64,000 bases of DNA from Actinomyces sp. (GCF_030524025.1 NZ_JAUNHI010000003.1:105648-169647); one strand, 5' to 3'. Shown: positions 1 to 8,463, numbered from the stretch's first letter. Notes: generated by a model from the sequence alone, not told the origin. Numbers and translations: made by a program.

Positions 1-27
1 CCCGGCCGCGTGGCGGCTGGGCGGCCT

Positions 28-73
28 GGGGGGGGGGGGGGGGGCCGCCGGCGCGCCCCCCCCCCCCCCCCCC
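28..73. repeat. G17 / C18 homopolymer inverted repeat
   Basis: A run of 17 G (28-44), an 11-nt GC spacer and a run of 18 C (56-73) lie just past the stop codon of the polyphosphate glucokinase gene. The two runs are complementary and could form a very stable hairpin, so they could act as its terminator. Homopolymers of this length are also where sequencing and assembly fail, so the exact lengths and even the junction should be treated with caution. Confidence 0.6.
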
Positions 74-92
74 ACCCCACCGTCACGTCGGG

Positions 93-842
93 TCAGGAGC
101 TGCGGGACGCCTGGTAGGCGGCACCGACGATGCCCGCGGTGTTGAACAACGTGGCGGGAACGATCTCGGTCTTGAGGTCGAGCAGCGGCAGGAACTTGTG
201 GTGCTTCTTCGACACCCCTCCCCCGACGACGAACAGGTCCGGGGAGAACAGCATCTCGACGTGGGAGTAGTAGCGCTGGAGACGCTTGGCCCACTTGCCC
301 CACGACATGTCCTGAAGGTCCTTCTGCCCGGCCGAGGCCCGTGTCTCGGCGTCGTGGCCGTCGATCTCGAGGTGCCCGAGCTCGGTGTTGGGCACGAGGG
401 TCCCGTCGACGACCACCGCGGAGCCGATGCCGGTTCCCAGGGTGGTGACGATGACGGTGCCGGCCACGCCCTTGGCGGCGCCATAGGCGACCTCGGCCAG
501 GCCGGCGGCGTCGGCGTCGTTGAGGGCGGTCACGCCCCGCCCCAGGTGGCGCATCATCAGCTCGTTGACATCGACCCCGGTCCAGGACTGGTCGAGGTTG
601 GCCATGAAGGGGACGGTGCCGCGGACGATCGGGGCCGGGAAGGCGATGCCGACCGGGATCTCACTGCCGACTTCGAGACGCTCGAGCAGCTCACGACACA
701 CCTCCGCGACCGCGTCGGGCGTCGCCGGCGTCGGCGTGACGATCCGCACCCGCTCTCCGATCAGCTCCCCACTGTCCAGGTCGACGAGCGCGCCCTTGAC
801 GCCCGAGCCTCCGATATCGATCCCGCATCCCACTGCTGTCAT
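93..842 (-). CDS. ppgK: Polyphosphate glucokinase (ROK family)
   Basis: Phosphorylates glucose to glucose-6-phosphate using polyphosphate (and usually ATP), a cytoplasmic entry step of glycolysis typical of Actinomycetota. The 249-residue product fits the family length. It has the N-terminal phosphate loop [15 protein letters not shown], a second phosphate motif [10 protein letters not shown] near residue 136, and the ROK-type ELGHLEIDG near residue 155. The ATG at 842 is chosen over the upstream one at 860 because GAGGAGG lies about 8 nt before it. It is transcribed alone, leftward, towards the G/C homopolymer hairpin. The call is firm; whether polyphosphate or ATP is preferred cannot be read from the sequence. 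Confidence 0.93.
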   Translation of the reverse strand: MTAVGCGIDIGGSGVKGALVDLDSGELIGERVRIVTPTPATPDAVAEVCRELLERLEVGSEIPVGIAFPAPIVRGTVPFMANLDQSWTGVDVNELMMRHLGRGVTALNDADAAGLAEVAYGAAKGVAGTVIVTTLGTGIGSAVVVDGTLVPNTELGHLEIDGHDAETRASAGQKDLQDMSWGKWAKRLQRYYSHVEMLFSPDLFVVGGGVSKKHHKFLPLLDLKTEIVPATLFNTAGIVGAAYQASRSS

Positions 843-1189
843 CGTGTCCTCCTCAAGCATCGTCGCGTGACACGGGCCTCAGAATATCGTAGGCGCCCGG
901 CTCCTCGTGGCCGTCCGGCGGGGCCAGATGGGCAGCGGCGGGACCTTCTGGGCAGCATAGGCAACACTGAGCGCATTACCTCATGGCGCACTTGGCCAAG
1001 ACCTCGCCCTCGCCCGCGCGCCGACCATTGGCAGGCGTGTCGGTCATACCATTCTTCGCCTGGAATGACGCGCATGAGCCGCTTGTGGCCCCCACCAGCG
1101 CATCCCCCTGTTGCCGACCGGATTCGGTCGTCTTAACGTCGAATGCGTCAGATGCGTCCATGTCCGCCCCGCAACGAGAGGAGCCCACC
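843..1189. other. Divergent intergenic region between ppgK and the DUF1540 gene
   Basis: This 347-nt gap holds the promoters of two divergent genes. A TACGAT-like -10 for ppgK can be read on the minus strand at 886-891. A GAGAGGAG ribosome binding site ends the region in front of the DUF1540 gene. No convincing ORF, RNA or repeat was seen. Confidence 0.5.
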
Positions 1190-1471
1190 ATGTCCACCGT
1201 CACCGCCGTCACCTCCTGCGCCACGACCTCCTGCGCCTACAACCACAATGGGTGCACCGCCTTCGCGATCACCATCGGCGGTCAGGACGCCGCCCCGTCG
1301 TGCACGACCTTCATCAGCCTCGACGCGCGCGGCGGCCTGCCCGTCGCCCAGGGCCACGTCGGCGCCTGCCAGCGCCTGGAGTGCGTGCACAACACCGACC
1401 TCATGTGCTCGGCCGAGGCCGTCAGCATCGGTGGCGACACTGCGGGCTGCCTGTCCTACGAGGCCCGCTGA
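1190..1471 (+). CDS. Small Cys-rich protein with two tandem DUF1540 units
   Basis: A 93-residue protein of unknown function. It holds two copies of the DUF1540 cysteine pattern: C10-x4-C15-x6-C22-x15-C38 and C60-x4-C65-x7-C73-x13-C87. All eight cysteines are in these units, which suggests paired metal (probably zinc) sites; that is inference, since the family has no assigned role. There is no signal peptide or membrane segment. The start is fixed by GAGAGGAG 6-9 nt upstream. The gene is monocistronic and ends at a strong bidirectional terminator. Longer upstream starts in the frame lack a ribosome binding site and were discarded. Confidence 0.85.
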   Translation: MSTVTAVTSCATTSCAYNHNGCTAFAITIGGQDAAPSCTTFISLDARGGLPVAQGHVGACQRLECVHNTDLMCSAEAVSIGGDTAGCLSYEAR

Positions 1472-1553
1472 GTCCAACGTTCCTCTGCCGGACCCGTCCG
1501 AGCCCGGCAGGCTCCCGCCTCGACCTGGCGCGCGCGACGCGTCGCACCTGACC

Positions 1554-1586
1554 GACGGGGCCCCACCGCATCGGTGGGGCCCCGTC
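1554..1586. terminator. Bidirectional terminator hairpin
   Basis: A perfect 15-bp stem (1554-1568 with 1572-1586) and a CAT loop sit between the convergent DUF1540 gene and the DUF2470-like gene. It can terminate both. There is no U-tract, as is common in GC-rich Actinomycetota. Confidence 0.85.
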
Positions 1587-1614
1587 CTGCGCCCGGCCGA
1601 GGCGGTCAGATGCG

Positions 1615-2478
1615 CTACGGGCGCGCCCCGGCCGAGTCCCGCACGAGACGGTCGAGCTCGTCGACCACCTCGCGAGCCGTGGGGGCCGTCCGGAGAAGGT
1701 CGACCCGGACGGTCACCGCCTCCGGACCGGTCAGCTGCATGAGGGTGACGTCCTGCGGGCAGGCGTCGACGCACAGCACCTGCCCGGCCAGCCCGGCGCA
1801 GGCGGCGCCGAGCGGACGCACCGAGCACAGGCGCCCCGGGACGGAGCCGTCAACGACCCCCGCGCACAATGCCGCCAGAACCGGTGTCCCGAGCGACTTG
1901 ACGGCCTCCTGGGCGGCGAGCTCATCGAGGGCCGACCACAACGGAGCCTGCGGCTCGACCCCCGCCGGGTCGAGGAGCTCAGCAACGGCGTGGCCATGAA
2001 TCCCCAGGGCGTCGTGGACGACGACACGCTCGGCCAGGACGACTCCGAGCCGCCCGCTCGGTGCGTGGGAGAGCTCGATGATGCCATCGAGCGGGTCACT
2101 GCCCGCCACCGCGCAGTGGCAGGCCGCGCTGTGGGCGTCGGCCAGGGCGAGATCCCGCTCCTGCCCCTCCAGCCAGGTCAGGACCCCCAGAAGGTGGGCC
2201 GAGGCGGCCGTCAGATGCATGCCGGGCTCGGCGGCGTCGAGGGTGATGTCGAGGCGCACCGAGGTCGCCACGCCGGCGGGCGTGCGAGCCAGGGCCGATG
2301 TGGGGCAGGCGGCCACGAAGATCCGGCCGGTCGTGTCCATGGCGTGCAGGACGAGCTGGTCGTCGCCCGGGTCGATCCGGAAGGCGGTCAGGCTCGCGCT
2401 GCCCGACCCGGCCAGGAGGCGCCGCCCCATGCGCCGGGAACCGACAACGGGCGCGCTCGACGGGTTGCTGGAGGTCAC
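1615..2478 (-). CDS. DUF2470-like (split FMN-barrel/HugZ-related) protein, iron-regulated
   Basis: A 287-residue cytoplasmic protein. Residues around 25-60 (LVLHAMDTTGRIFVAAC) resemble the pyridoxamine-phosphate-oxidase-like barrel. The last 70 residues, ending VRVDLLRTAPTAREVVDEL, resemble the DUF2470 tail found in heme-utilisation (HugZ-type) proteins. A role in heme or iron handling is inferred from that fold and from the DtxR/IdeR-type iron box upstream. The GTG at 2478 is preferred because GGAAGGGGA precedes it. The ATG at 2517 would put the iron box inside the coding sequence. No heme ligand could be assigned by eye, so enzymatic activity is open. Confidence 0.6.
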   Translation of the reverse strand: MTSSNPSSAPVVGSRRMGRRLLAGSGSASLTAFRIDPGDDQLVLHAMDTTGRIFVAACPTSALARTPAGVATSVRLDITLDAAEPGMHLTAASAHLLGVLTWLEGQERDLALADAHSAACHCAVAGSDPLDGIIELSHAPSGRLGVVLAERVVVHDALGIHGHAVAELLDPAGVEPQAPLWSALDELAAQEAVKSLGTPVLAALCAGVVDGSVPGRLCSVRPLGAACAGLAGQVLCVDACPQDVTLMQLTGPEAVTVRVDLLRTAPTAREVVDELDRLVRDSAGARP

Positions 2479-2504
2479 GGGTCCCCTTCCGCACGGGATG
2501 GCTT

Positions 2505-2523
2505 TGAGGTAAGGCAACCCTAA
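2505..2523 (-). promoter_or_regulatory. DtxR/IdeR-type iron box
   Basis: TGAGGTAAGGCAACCCTAA matches 16 of 19 positions of the actinobacterial iron-box consensus (TTAGGTAAGGCTAACCTAA type). It lies 27 nt upstream of the GTG start of the DUF2470-like gene, where a repressor would block transcription when iron is plentiful. Confidence 0.72.
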
Positions 2524-2663
2524 TGGTCTGGGGAGGTCGGCGCCACCCCTTGGACCTACTCGTCCAGGCGCCGGACACGGAGTCGGTCGCGGCGGTCATG
2601 ACCGCGATCATCGGCTTCATCCTGTCGGCATCAACGCTCCGGCGCTTGTACCGCACAACCACG

Positions 2664-2688
2664 CGTGCCCCGCGACAGGCGGGGCACG
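2664..2688. terminator. Terminator downstream of the tRNA-Ala pair
   Basis: A perfect 10-bp stem (2664-2673 with 2679-2688) and a 5-nt loop lie 18 nt beyond the 3' end of the second tRNA gene. On the plus strand it is followed by a T-rich stretch. Confidence 0.65.
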
Positions 2689-2706
2689 GTTCGTTTCTTC
2701 TGTCGG

Positions 2707-2779
2707 TGGAGCTAGGGGGATTCGAACCCCCGACCTCTTCCATGCCATGGAAGCGCGCTACCAACTGCGCCATAGCCCC
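2707..2779 (-). tRNA. tRNA-Ala (anticodon GGC), copy 2
   Basis: A 73-nt cloverleaf read on the minus strand. The acceptor GGGGCTA pairs with TAGCTCC (one G-U), the discriminator is A, the anticodon stem is CTTCC/GGAAG and the loop ATGGCAT gives anticodon GGC. The T-arm is GGGGG TTCGAAT CCCCC. CCA is not encoded. It is identical to the copy at 2812-2884 and is presumably cotranscribed with it. Confidence 0.96.
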
Positions 2780-2811
2780 GTGGATTCACCGCGCCGGCAC
2801 CGGCGTGGTCG

Positions 2812-2884
2812 TGGAGCTAGGGGGATTCGAACCCCCGACCTCTTCCATGCCATGGAAGCGCGCTACCAACTGCGCCATAGCCCC
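2812..2884 (-). tRNA. tRNA-Ala (anticodon GGC), copy 1
   Basis: Identical 73-nt sequence to the gene at 2707-2779, 32 nt upstream of it on the same strand, again without an encoded CCA. The tandem arrangement suggests one precursor transcript cut into two tRNAs that read GCC, likely a common alanine codon in this GC-rich genome. Confidence 0.96.
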
Positions 2885-2969
2885 GGGACGGGCGCCGCCG
2901 CGACGGGCGACGCGGATAACTGTAGGGAGTCGCGCGCACCGAGGGCAAATCCCGGTGGCGTGCGCTACC

Positions 2970-3569
2970 TCACCCGAGGTTCCACCCCAGGAGCGTCCAG
3001 CCCGGGGGGCGGTCCCCCGAGCTGAGGAGGGCGTGGCGGCAGTTGTCCAGGCCGCGCAGGCCGAACCAATCCGCCGGCTCCATCCCGAGCAGATGGGTCG
3101 CCCCGAGCGTGAGCGACGCGCCGTGCGAGACGACAACGACCGTCTCATCGCCGCTGAGCCGCGCGATGCGCCTGAGGGTGGCCCCGACTCGCTCGGCGGC
3201 GGCGTTGCGGGGCTCGACCCCGACGGATGCGGGGTCCTCACCCTGGCGCCAGGCCCGGTACTCCCGCGGCCAGCGCTCCTTCATCTCCTTGCGAGTCAGA
3301 CCCTCGAACTCGCCGAAGGAGCGCTCGACGAGGTCCTGCTCGACCTCGACCGGCAGCCCGACGGCGGCGGCGAGCGCCTCGGCGGTCCCCATTGCCCTGC
3401 CCAGCGGCGAGGAGAAGATCCGCACCGGGTCGAGGCCCTGAAGGGCGGGGACCGCCGCCCGGACCTGGGCGAGACCCGCCTCATTGAGCGGGATGTCGAC
3501 ACGCCCCTGGATCCGTCCCTGTGCGTTGTAGTCGGTCTGGCCGTGGCGCCACAGCACGAGCCGGGTCAT
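2970..3569 (-). CDS. Histidine phosphatase family protein (phosphoglycerate mutase-like)
   Basis: A 199-residue member of the histidine phosphatase superfamily. The N-terminal WRHGQTDYN carries the phospho-accepting His, and VVVSHGASL near residue 145 carries the second catalytic His. The exact substrate is not determined by sequence; actinobacterial members of this type include glucosyl-3-phosphoglycerate phosphatases and cofactor-dependent phosphatases. Its ATG overlaps the rsfS stop by 4 nt (ATGA), so it is translationally coupled as the last gene of the nadD - membrane protein - rsfS operon. That neighbourhood is widely conserved in Actinomycetota. Confidence 0.88.
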   Translation of the reverse strand: MTRLVLWRHGQTDYNAQGRIQGRVDIPLNEAGLAQVRAAVPALQGLDPVRIFSSPLGRAMGTAEALAAAVGLPVEVEQDLVERSFGEFEGLTRKEMKERWPREYRAWRQGEDPASVGVEPRNAAAERVGATLRRIARLSGDETVVVVSHGASLTLGATHLLGMEPADWFGLRGLDNCRHALLSSGDRPPGWTLLGWNLG

Positions 3570-3988
3570 CTGGAGCCCTGCGTCGAGCGCGCCGCACCGT
3601 CGGCGGGCAACTCGAGCGAGCCTGCCGCGAGGTCCTCGGGCAGGGAAATGAGGGGGCAGTCCCTCCAGAGGCGCTCGAGGGCGTAGTACTCCCGGTCCTC
3701 GCTCTGCTGGACGTGGATGACCAGGTCGGTGTAGTCGAGCAGCACCCAGTGTGCCTCCTCGACGCCCTCGCGCGCCCGACGGCGCCCGCCCGCCTGGTGC
3801 AGGGCCTCCTCGACGGCGTCGACGATGGACCGCACCTGCCGGTCATTGGCCCCCGACACGATGAGAAAGACATCGGTCAGCGCCAGGCGCTCGGAGACGT
3901 CGATGGCGATGATCTCCTCGGCCTTCTTGCCCGCTGCGGCGCGGGCGGCGGTGATGGCGAGCTCGACGGACTGCGGGGTGGCGGGCAC
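3566..3988 (-). CDS. rsfS: Ribosomal silencing factor RsfS
   Basis: A 140-residue Iojap/RsfS family protein that binds ribosomal protein uL14 and blocks joining of the 30S and 50S subunits under starvation. The signature HWVLLDYTDLVIHVQ, followed by the conserved YYALERLWRDCP segment, lies near residues 78-115. The GTG start at 3988 is supported by AGGAGCCCA just upstream. It overlaps the downstream phosphatase by 4 nt and follows the disordered membrane protein gene by 60 nt. Linkage to nadD is characteristic of the family. Confidence 0.95.
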   Translation of the reverse strand: MPATPQSVELAITAARAAAGKKAEEIIAIDVSERLALTDVFLIVSGANDRQVRSIVDAVEEALHQAGGRRRAREGVEEAHWVLLDYTDLVIHVQQSEDREYYALERLWRDCPLISLPEDLAAGSLELPADGAARSTQGSR

Positions 3989-4048
3989 TGGGCTCCTCGG
4001 TGTTCGGTTCGACAGTGGGACGGAGTGTGTGGGGCACCGGAACGAGGG

Positions 4049-5800
4049 TCAGGTCAGCAGACTGGTCCACGTGGCGATCGCCTGGGCGGCCATGGCGGTC
4101 GAGGCGGTGTCACGCAGGAGCACGAACCACACGACGGCCAGGATGACCAGCAGGATCACGACGACGAGCAGCGCGATGAGGAGCACGCGCGTCAGCGTCG
4201 ATGTCCGCTTGCCCTCGGGGGCGCGGGCCACGTCCTTGGTGGCCGCGGGGCTGGTCCGCTCGGCCGGCTCGGCCGTCCCGGGACGCTCCGGGGCGACGGG
4301 CTCCGGCTCGGAGGTGTACGGGCTCGTCGCGATCGTCTTGCCGCCCGAGCCGGTCGGGCCGCCCCCGTGCAGGGAGGGCCACTGCGGGTTGTCGATGCCT
4401 CCGTAGCCCTCCTCGCCCTCACCCGTGGCCGCCTGGCCACGGGTCGTCGACGGCGAGGACGGCTCTGCGGCGGCCGGCGCCTGCGCGGCCGAGCCGGCGG
4501 AGGGCGACGCCGCGGCGGCCGAACCGGCCGACAGTGCTGCTCCTGCCGCGCTCGCCGAGGCCGCGGAGCCCGCCGAGTGGAGGGTGCGCCAGTGGAGCGA
4601 GCTGTCCTCGGCCGCATCCTCCACCGGCTGGACGGCGCTCAGCTCACCGGAGTCGATGTCGATGGTGCGCACGCCCTGCGCGGCCGAGGGCACCCGGACG
4701 ATCGGCCGACGCACCGGGCCGGCGGCGTCGCCGTCCTCCACCTCGGTGCTCGATGCGGTCACAGTCGGTTCGGCGGAACCGGCGGGCCGGGCGCCGACCG
4801 ACGGGACGGCGGGAGCGGTCGTTGGAGAGGATGCCGGGCCGGCAGGAGCCGCCGAGGTCGTCGGGGACCAGGACGTCGCCGGCGAGGCGGGTGGACTCGC
4901 CGGGACCGCCGGTCCGGCCGTGGGCCCCTGGTCCACCGGCTCCGCAGGGCTCGTGCGCCCCAGGACGGAGCGCCGCTCGGGCAGGCTCGAGGTTCCGGTC
5001 GGTGTCGAGTCGACCTGCGGAGACCTGATCGGCAGGTCCACCGGCGTGTAGACGCCGGTGGGCATCTCCGAGAGCTCGTCGATCCGGTCGGCCGTCAGCC
5101 CGGCGTCGGCCACCTGGGGAGCCTCAGGCCCGCGCGGAGCCGGGACGGCCCCGGCGGTCGGCACCGCGGGGGCGGCAACGGGCGGGGGCGAGACCGGTGG
5201 GGCCGACACCGGCGGCAGCACCGGTGACGGGGTCGCCACGGGCGAGGGCGAGTGCGTCGACGCCGCCGAGGCTGCCGACCAGGCCGGGACGGCGGGCAGC
5301 AGCGGTGAGGGCGTCACCGGTGCGGGCGAGGCGGGCACCACCGGTGATGGCGTCGGAGTGGCCGCTGGGGAGGGGGTTTCGGCCAGCGGGGCCGAGGAGG
5401 GCTGCCGCTGCCATGAGGGCGTGGGGGCCGCGGGAGCGGCCGGTGCCACCGGCGCCGCGGGGGACACCGGCTCCGGCGTCCGCCGGACCTCCTCCTGCAC
5501 CGGCACTCCCTGGGAGCCGGTGGCCGGGATCTGGATGTCGGACTGGTCGAGGAGGGGGTTCTGGAGGGCTCGTGCCTGCTCCATCGTCAGCTCTCCGGCG
5601 GCGACGGCGGCACGCAGGGCAGCGGCTTCCTCGCGCTGCCGCTTGAGCTCGCGGCGAGTGAGCACGGGCTGCTGACCAGTGAGGTAGGCCTCGCGCTCGG
5701 CGGCGCGCTCCGCCTGTCTCTTGGCCCGTCGGCTGGAGTGCGTCGCGTCGTCGCCGTCGGCGGGACGAGCCCCGCCGACGTCGCTGGGTTCACTCACCAT
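4049..5800 (-). CDS. Large Ala/Pro-rich, single-pass membrane protein of unknown function
   Basis: 583 residues with three visible parts. The charged N-terminus (residues 20-90) contains [20 protein letters not shown] and [15 protein letters not shown], and is probably helical or coiled coil. Residues about 100-500 are a low-complexity Pro/Ala/Ser/Thr region that should be disordered. One hydrophobic segment near residues 535-560 ([20 protein letters not shown]) is followed by a short tail. There is no N-terminal signal, so the bulk is predicted to be cytoplasmic with a C-terminal anchor. Its ATG overlaps the end of nadD by 11 nt, and rsfS follows after 60 nt, so it is part of that operon. 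No known domain was recognised; function unknown. Confidence 0.8.
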   Translation of the reverse strand: MVSEPSDVGGARPADGDDATHSSRRAKRQAERAAEREAYLTGQQPVLTRRELKRQREEAAALRAAVAAGELTMEQARALQNPLLDQSDIQIPATGSQGVPVQEEVRRTPEPVSPAAPVAPAAPAAPTPSWQRQPSSAPLAETPSPAATPTPSPVVPASPAPVTPSPLLPAVPAWSAASAASTHSPSPVATPSPVLPPVSAPPVSPPPVAAPAVPTAGAVPAPRGPEAPQVADAGLTADRIDELSEMPTGVYTPVDLPIRSPQVDSTPTGTSSLPERRSVLGRTSPAEPVDQGPTAGPAVPASPPASPATSWSPTTSAAPAGPASSPTTAPAVPSVGARPAGSAEPTVTASSTEVEDGDAAGPVRRPIVRVPSAAQGVRTIDIDSGELSAVQPVEDAAEDSSLHWRTLHSAGSAASASAAGAALSAGSAAAASPSAGSAAQAPAAAEPSSPSTTRGQAATGEGEEGYGGIDNPQWPSLHGGGPTGSGGKTIATSPYTSEPEPVAPERPGTAEPAERTSPAATKDVARAPEGKRTSTLTRVLLIALLVVVILLVILAVVWFVLLRDTASTAMAAQAIATWTSLLT

Positions 5801-6470
5801 GGTTTTCCTCCCTCAGGGACTGCTCTCTCGCGACATGAGCCGTCATCGACGTCGTGGATGCCGGTCGGTGCACCATACGGTAGAGCCCGTACTTGCGGAT
5901 GTACTGAACCACGCCGTCGGGCACGAGGTACCACACCGGTACGCCGCTGCCGACACGCCGGCGGCAGTCGGTCGACGAGATCGCCATCGCCGGGACCTCA
6001 ACAAGGGACACCTTGTCCTGGGGCAGTCCCGGGTCGGAGAGCACGTGCCCGGGGCGTGTGACGCCCACCATGTGGGCCAGGTCGAAGATCTCCTCGTTGT
6101 CCTTCCACGTCAGGATCTGCGCCAGGGCGTCCGCGCCCGTGATGAAGTACAGCTCGGCGCCCGGGTACTCCGAGGCGATGTCGTGGAGGGTGTCGATCGT
6201 GTAGGTCGTGCCGCCCCGGTCGATGTCGACCCGCGAGACCGTGAACCGGGGGTTCGGTGCGGTGGCGATCACCGTCATGAGGTAGCGGTGCTCGGCCGGC
6301 GTCACGCGCCGGTCCCGTTTGAAGGGCTGGGCCCAGGTCGGTACGAAGATGACCTCGTCAAGACCGAAGGCGTCCTGTACCTCTGAGGCCGCCACGAGGT
6401 GCCCGTGATGGATCGGGTCGAAGGTCCCTCCCATGATGCCGATGCGCAGGCGGCGCGAGCTCTCACTCAT
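5790..6470 (-). CDS. nadD: Nicotinate-nucleotide adenylyltransferase
   Basis: Joins nicotinate mononucleotide and ATP to form deamido-NAD+, the penultimate step of NAD synthesis. The nucleotidyltransferase motif [12 protein letters not shown] lies at residues 14-25, and ISSTDCRRR near residue 180 is the usual C-terminal ISST/R motif. The ATG at 6470 is preferred to an in-frame ATG at 6527 because the family begins just before [11 protein letters not shown] and GGAG lies about 10 nt upstream; the longer start has no ribosome binding site. It is the first gene of the nadD - membrane protein - rsfS - phosphatase operon. Confidence 0.95.
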   Translation of the reverse strand: MSESSRRLRIGIMGGTFDPIHHGHLVAASEVQDAFGLDEVIFVPTWAQPFKRDRRVTPAEHRYLMTVIATAPNPRFTVSRVDIDRGGTTYTIDTLHDIASEYPGAELYFITGADALAQILTWKDNEEIFDLAHMVGVTRPGHVLSDPGLPQDKVSLVEVPAMAISSTDCRRRVGSGVPVWYLVPDGVVQYIRKYGLYRMVHRPASTTSMTAHVAREQSLREENHGE

Positions 6471-6610
6471 GGGCGTCGCTCCACGGTCAGGGTCAGCACG
6501 GGTACTCCTCAGGTCATCATCGCCCATTCGGGGGGGGCACGGTCATGACCATACTGCCACGCCTCGGGCCGCGGGCGGGGCGCACCACGCCCGACGTGAA
6601 CACGCCGGCC

Positions 6611-7564
6611 TCATCCTCCGTCCTGGGTCTCCAGGGCCCTCCCGGCGCTCCCCAGCGCCTGGGACCACGGGCCGAGGCCCGCCGCCAGCACTCTCGGCGG
6701 CGGGCAGACGGTCAGCAGTGCCGCCACCCGCTGCCGCAAGGGCTCCAGGAGCCGTGTCTCGCCCGCTCCGGCCAGGCCGCCGCCGATGACGACGTCGAGC
6801 GGGCCCAGCAGGCACGTCGTGCGGGCGATGAGCTCGGCCAGCGCGTCGAGCCCGGTGTCCCACACGCGGACGGCCTCGGCGTCACCGGCCTCGACCTCCC
6901 GCAGGAGGCCGAGAGCCCCCTCCTCCAGGACCAGGCGCCTGGTGTCGACGGGCCGCGAGCCGGCCCACCGGCGGGCCAGAGCCCCTGCGCTCGCAACCTC
7001 CTCCAGACGCACCGAGGAGCCGGGCGCGTCCGGGTCGGGCACGAGCATCTGGCCGACCTCTCCGGCCCAGCCCCCGCAGACCACCGGCGTGCCGTCGATT
7101 ACCAGGGCGGCCGACAGCCCGGTGCCCAGTGCCAGGTACAGGCAGTCCCGACCGGCCGCCCCCCACCGGGACTCCGCCCACGCCCCGCTGCGCACGTCGT
7201 GCCCCAGGGATACCGGACGCCCCAGGGCCTGCTCGAGGTCGAGGCGCATCGGAAACCCGCGCCAGCCGAGATTGACCGACAGGACGGCCAGCCCGGCGCG
7301 CTCATCGACGATCCCGGGGACATCGACACCAACGGGCCGCGCGACCTCGTCGGCGGTCAGCCTCCGGGCGCCGGCGCACACGCGCCCCGCCTCCAGGTCG
7401 GCGTCGAGGGCCGCGACGATCCGGGCCACGGCGTCCACAACCGCCTGCCCGCCGTGAGGCGTGGGGTCGGTGCGCCTGAGGACCGCCTCCCCCGCTCCGT
7501 CGGCCAGGACGGTCTTGATCGTCGTGCCGCCGACGTCGACGCCGACGGCCCAGCGCGCCGCCAT
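6611..7564 (-). CDS. ROK-family sugar kinase
   Basis: A 317-residue ROK kinase. The phosphate loop AVGVDVGGTTIKTVLAD is at residues 6-22, and ALGTGLSAALVIDG and GWAGEVGQMLV are in the middle. The CxCGxxGC zinc cluster of many ROK proteins is not evident, so this may be a zinc-free member. It begins 5 nt after the stop of the SIS-domain gene, so the pair is cotranscribed. Sugar substrate is uncertain: the SIS partner suggests an amino sugar such as GlcNAc, GalNAc or ManNAc. The start was taken at the ATG next to the conserved N-terminus; upstream in-frame sequence lies inside the SIS gene. Confidence 0.82.
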   Translation of the reverse strand: MAARWAVGVDVGGTTIKTVLADGAGEAVLRRTDPTPHGGQAVVDAVARIVAALDADLEAGRVCAGARRLTADEVARPVGVDVPGIVDERAGLAVLSVNLGWRGFPMRLDLEQALGRPVSLGHDVRSGAWAESRWGAAGRDCLYLALGTGLSAALVIDGTPVVCGGWAGEVGQMLVPDPDAPGSSVRLEEVASAGALARRWAGSRPVDTRRLVLEEGALGLLREVEAGDAEAVRVWDTGLDALAELIARTTCLLGPLDVVIGGGLAGAGETRLLEPLRQRVAALLTVCPPPRVLAAGLGPWSQALGSAGRALETQDGG

Positions 7565-7569
7565 GCCGG

Positions 7570-8463
7570 TCAGCCCTGCGGCCCGGGCAGGATGACCGCC
7601 CGGCTGAGGTGCCGCGGGCGGTCGGGATCCAGGCCGCGGGCGTGGGCGCGGGCCACCGCAGTCCGCTGGGCCAGGACGAGCACCGCCAGTGGGTCGAGCT
7701 CGAAGGTGAGCAGCGTGGCACCGGTCAGGGCCACCTGCTCCGCCATCCCGGCGGGGGCCTGACCGAACACCCAGGTCAGGCGCCCGGGCTCGGCGATGGC
7801 GATCGGCCCGTGGCGGTACTCCATGGCGGGGTAGGCCTCGGTCCACGCCTGGGAGGCCTCACGCCACTTGAGGGCGGCCTCGTTGGCCAGGCCGTAGCAC
7901 CAGCCCTCCCCCAGGAAGGAGACCTGGGAGGCCTCGACCCACTCAGCGGGGATCTCCGTGTCCAGGGCCGCGCGGGCGTCGGCCACCGACCTCGACAGGT
8001 CCTGGCCGGTCGAGGCGCGCAGCAGGCTGAGAGCCGTCGTGGCGAAGCGGGTCTGGACCACCGACTGCTCGTCGGCGAAGTCGAGGACGATCTCCTCGGC
8101 CACGTGCGGCGTCACGGGACCGTCCCCCACCGCGGTGATCAGGGTCGAGGGCGTGCCACGCTCCCGCAGGGCCACGGCGACGTCGACGATCTCGGTGGTC
8201 GTGCCCGAGCGCGACAGGAGGATGGCGCGGTCGTAGTCCCGGTCGACCGGGAGCAGGGAGGCGGTGAAGGCGTCGGTCTGCCCCTGACCCGCCTCCTCCC
8301 GCAGCACCGCGTAGGACTGGGCCATGAACCACGAGGTGCCGCAGCCGATGATGGCTACGTTCTCCCCCGGCTGCGGCAGTCCCGCCACACCGCGGGCCAG
8401 CTCGGCGGCCCTGTCCCACAGCTCGGGCTGGCTGATGATCTCCGAGGTTGTTCTGCTGGTCAC
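7570..8463 (-). CDS. SIS-domain sugar isomerase/deaminase-like protein
   Basis: 297 residues with two SIS (sugar isomerase) domains. The first contains AIIGCGTSWFMAQSY and the Ser-rich ILLSRSGTTTEIVD, which bind sugar phosphate. The second contains FLGEGWCYGLANEAALKWRE and the MEYRHGPIA motif of glucosamine-6-phosphate synthase isomerase domains. It resembles AgaS-type aldose-ketose isomerases or deaminases acting on hexosamine phosphates; there is no glutaminase domain. The GTG at 8463 is chosen because TAGGGGGACAT lies directly upstream and homology starts there. Together with the ROK kinase 5 nt downstream it probably processes a phosphorylated amino sugar. Confidence 0.8.
   Translation of the reverse strand: MTSRTTSEIISQPELWDRAAELARGVAGLPQPGENVAIIGCGTSWFMAQSYAVLREEAGQGQTDAFTASLLPVDRDYDRAILLSRSGTTTEIVDVAVALRERGTPSTLITAVGDGPVTPHVAEEIVLDFADEQSVVQTRFATTALSLLRASTGQDLSRSVADARAALDTEIPAEWVEASQVSFLGEGWCYGLANEAALKWREASQAWTEAYPAMEYRHGPIAIAEPGRLTWVFGQAPAGMAEQVALTGATLLTFELDPLAVLVLAQRTAVARAHARGLDPDRPRHLSRAVILPGPQG

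Noticed and set aside
198-1136. Plus-strand frame across ppgK
   Set aside because: Antisense of ppgK; no homology or ribosome binding site.
3521-5227. Plus-strand open frame of 568 codons
   Set aside because: Shadow of rsfS and the Ala/Pro-rich membrane protein; Arg/Gly-rich nonsense composition.
6471-6527. Longer nadD start at 6527
   Set aside because: No ribosome binding site, and the extra 19 residues are not family-like.
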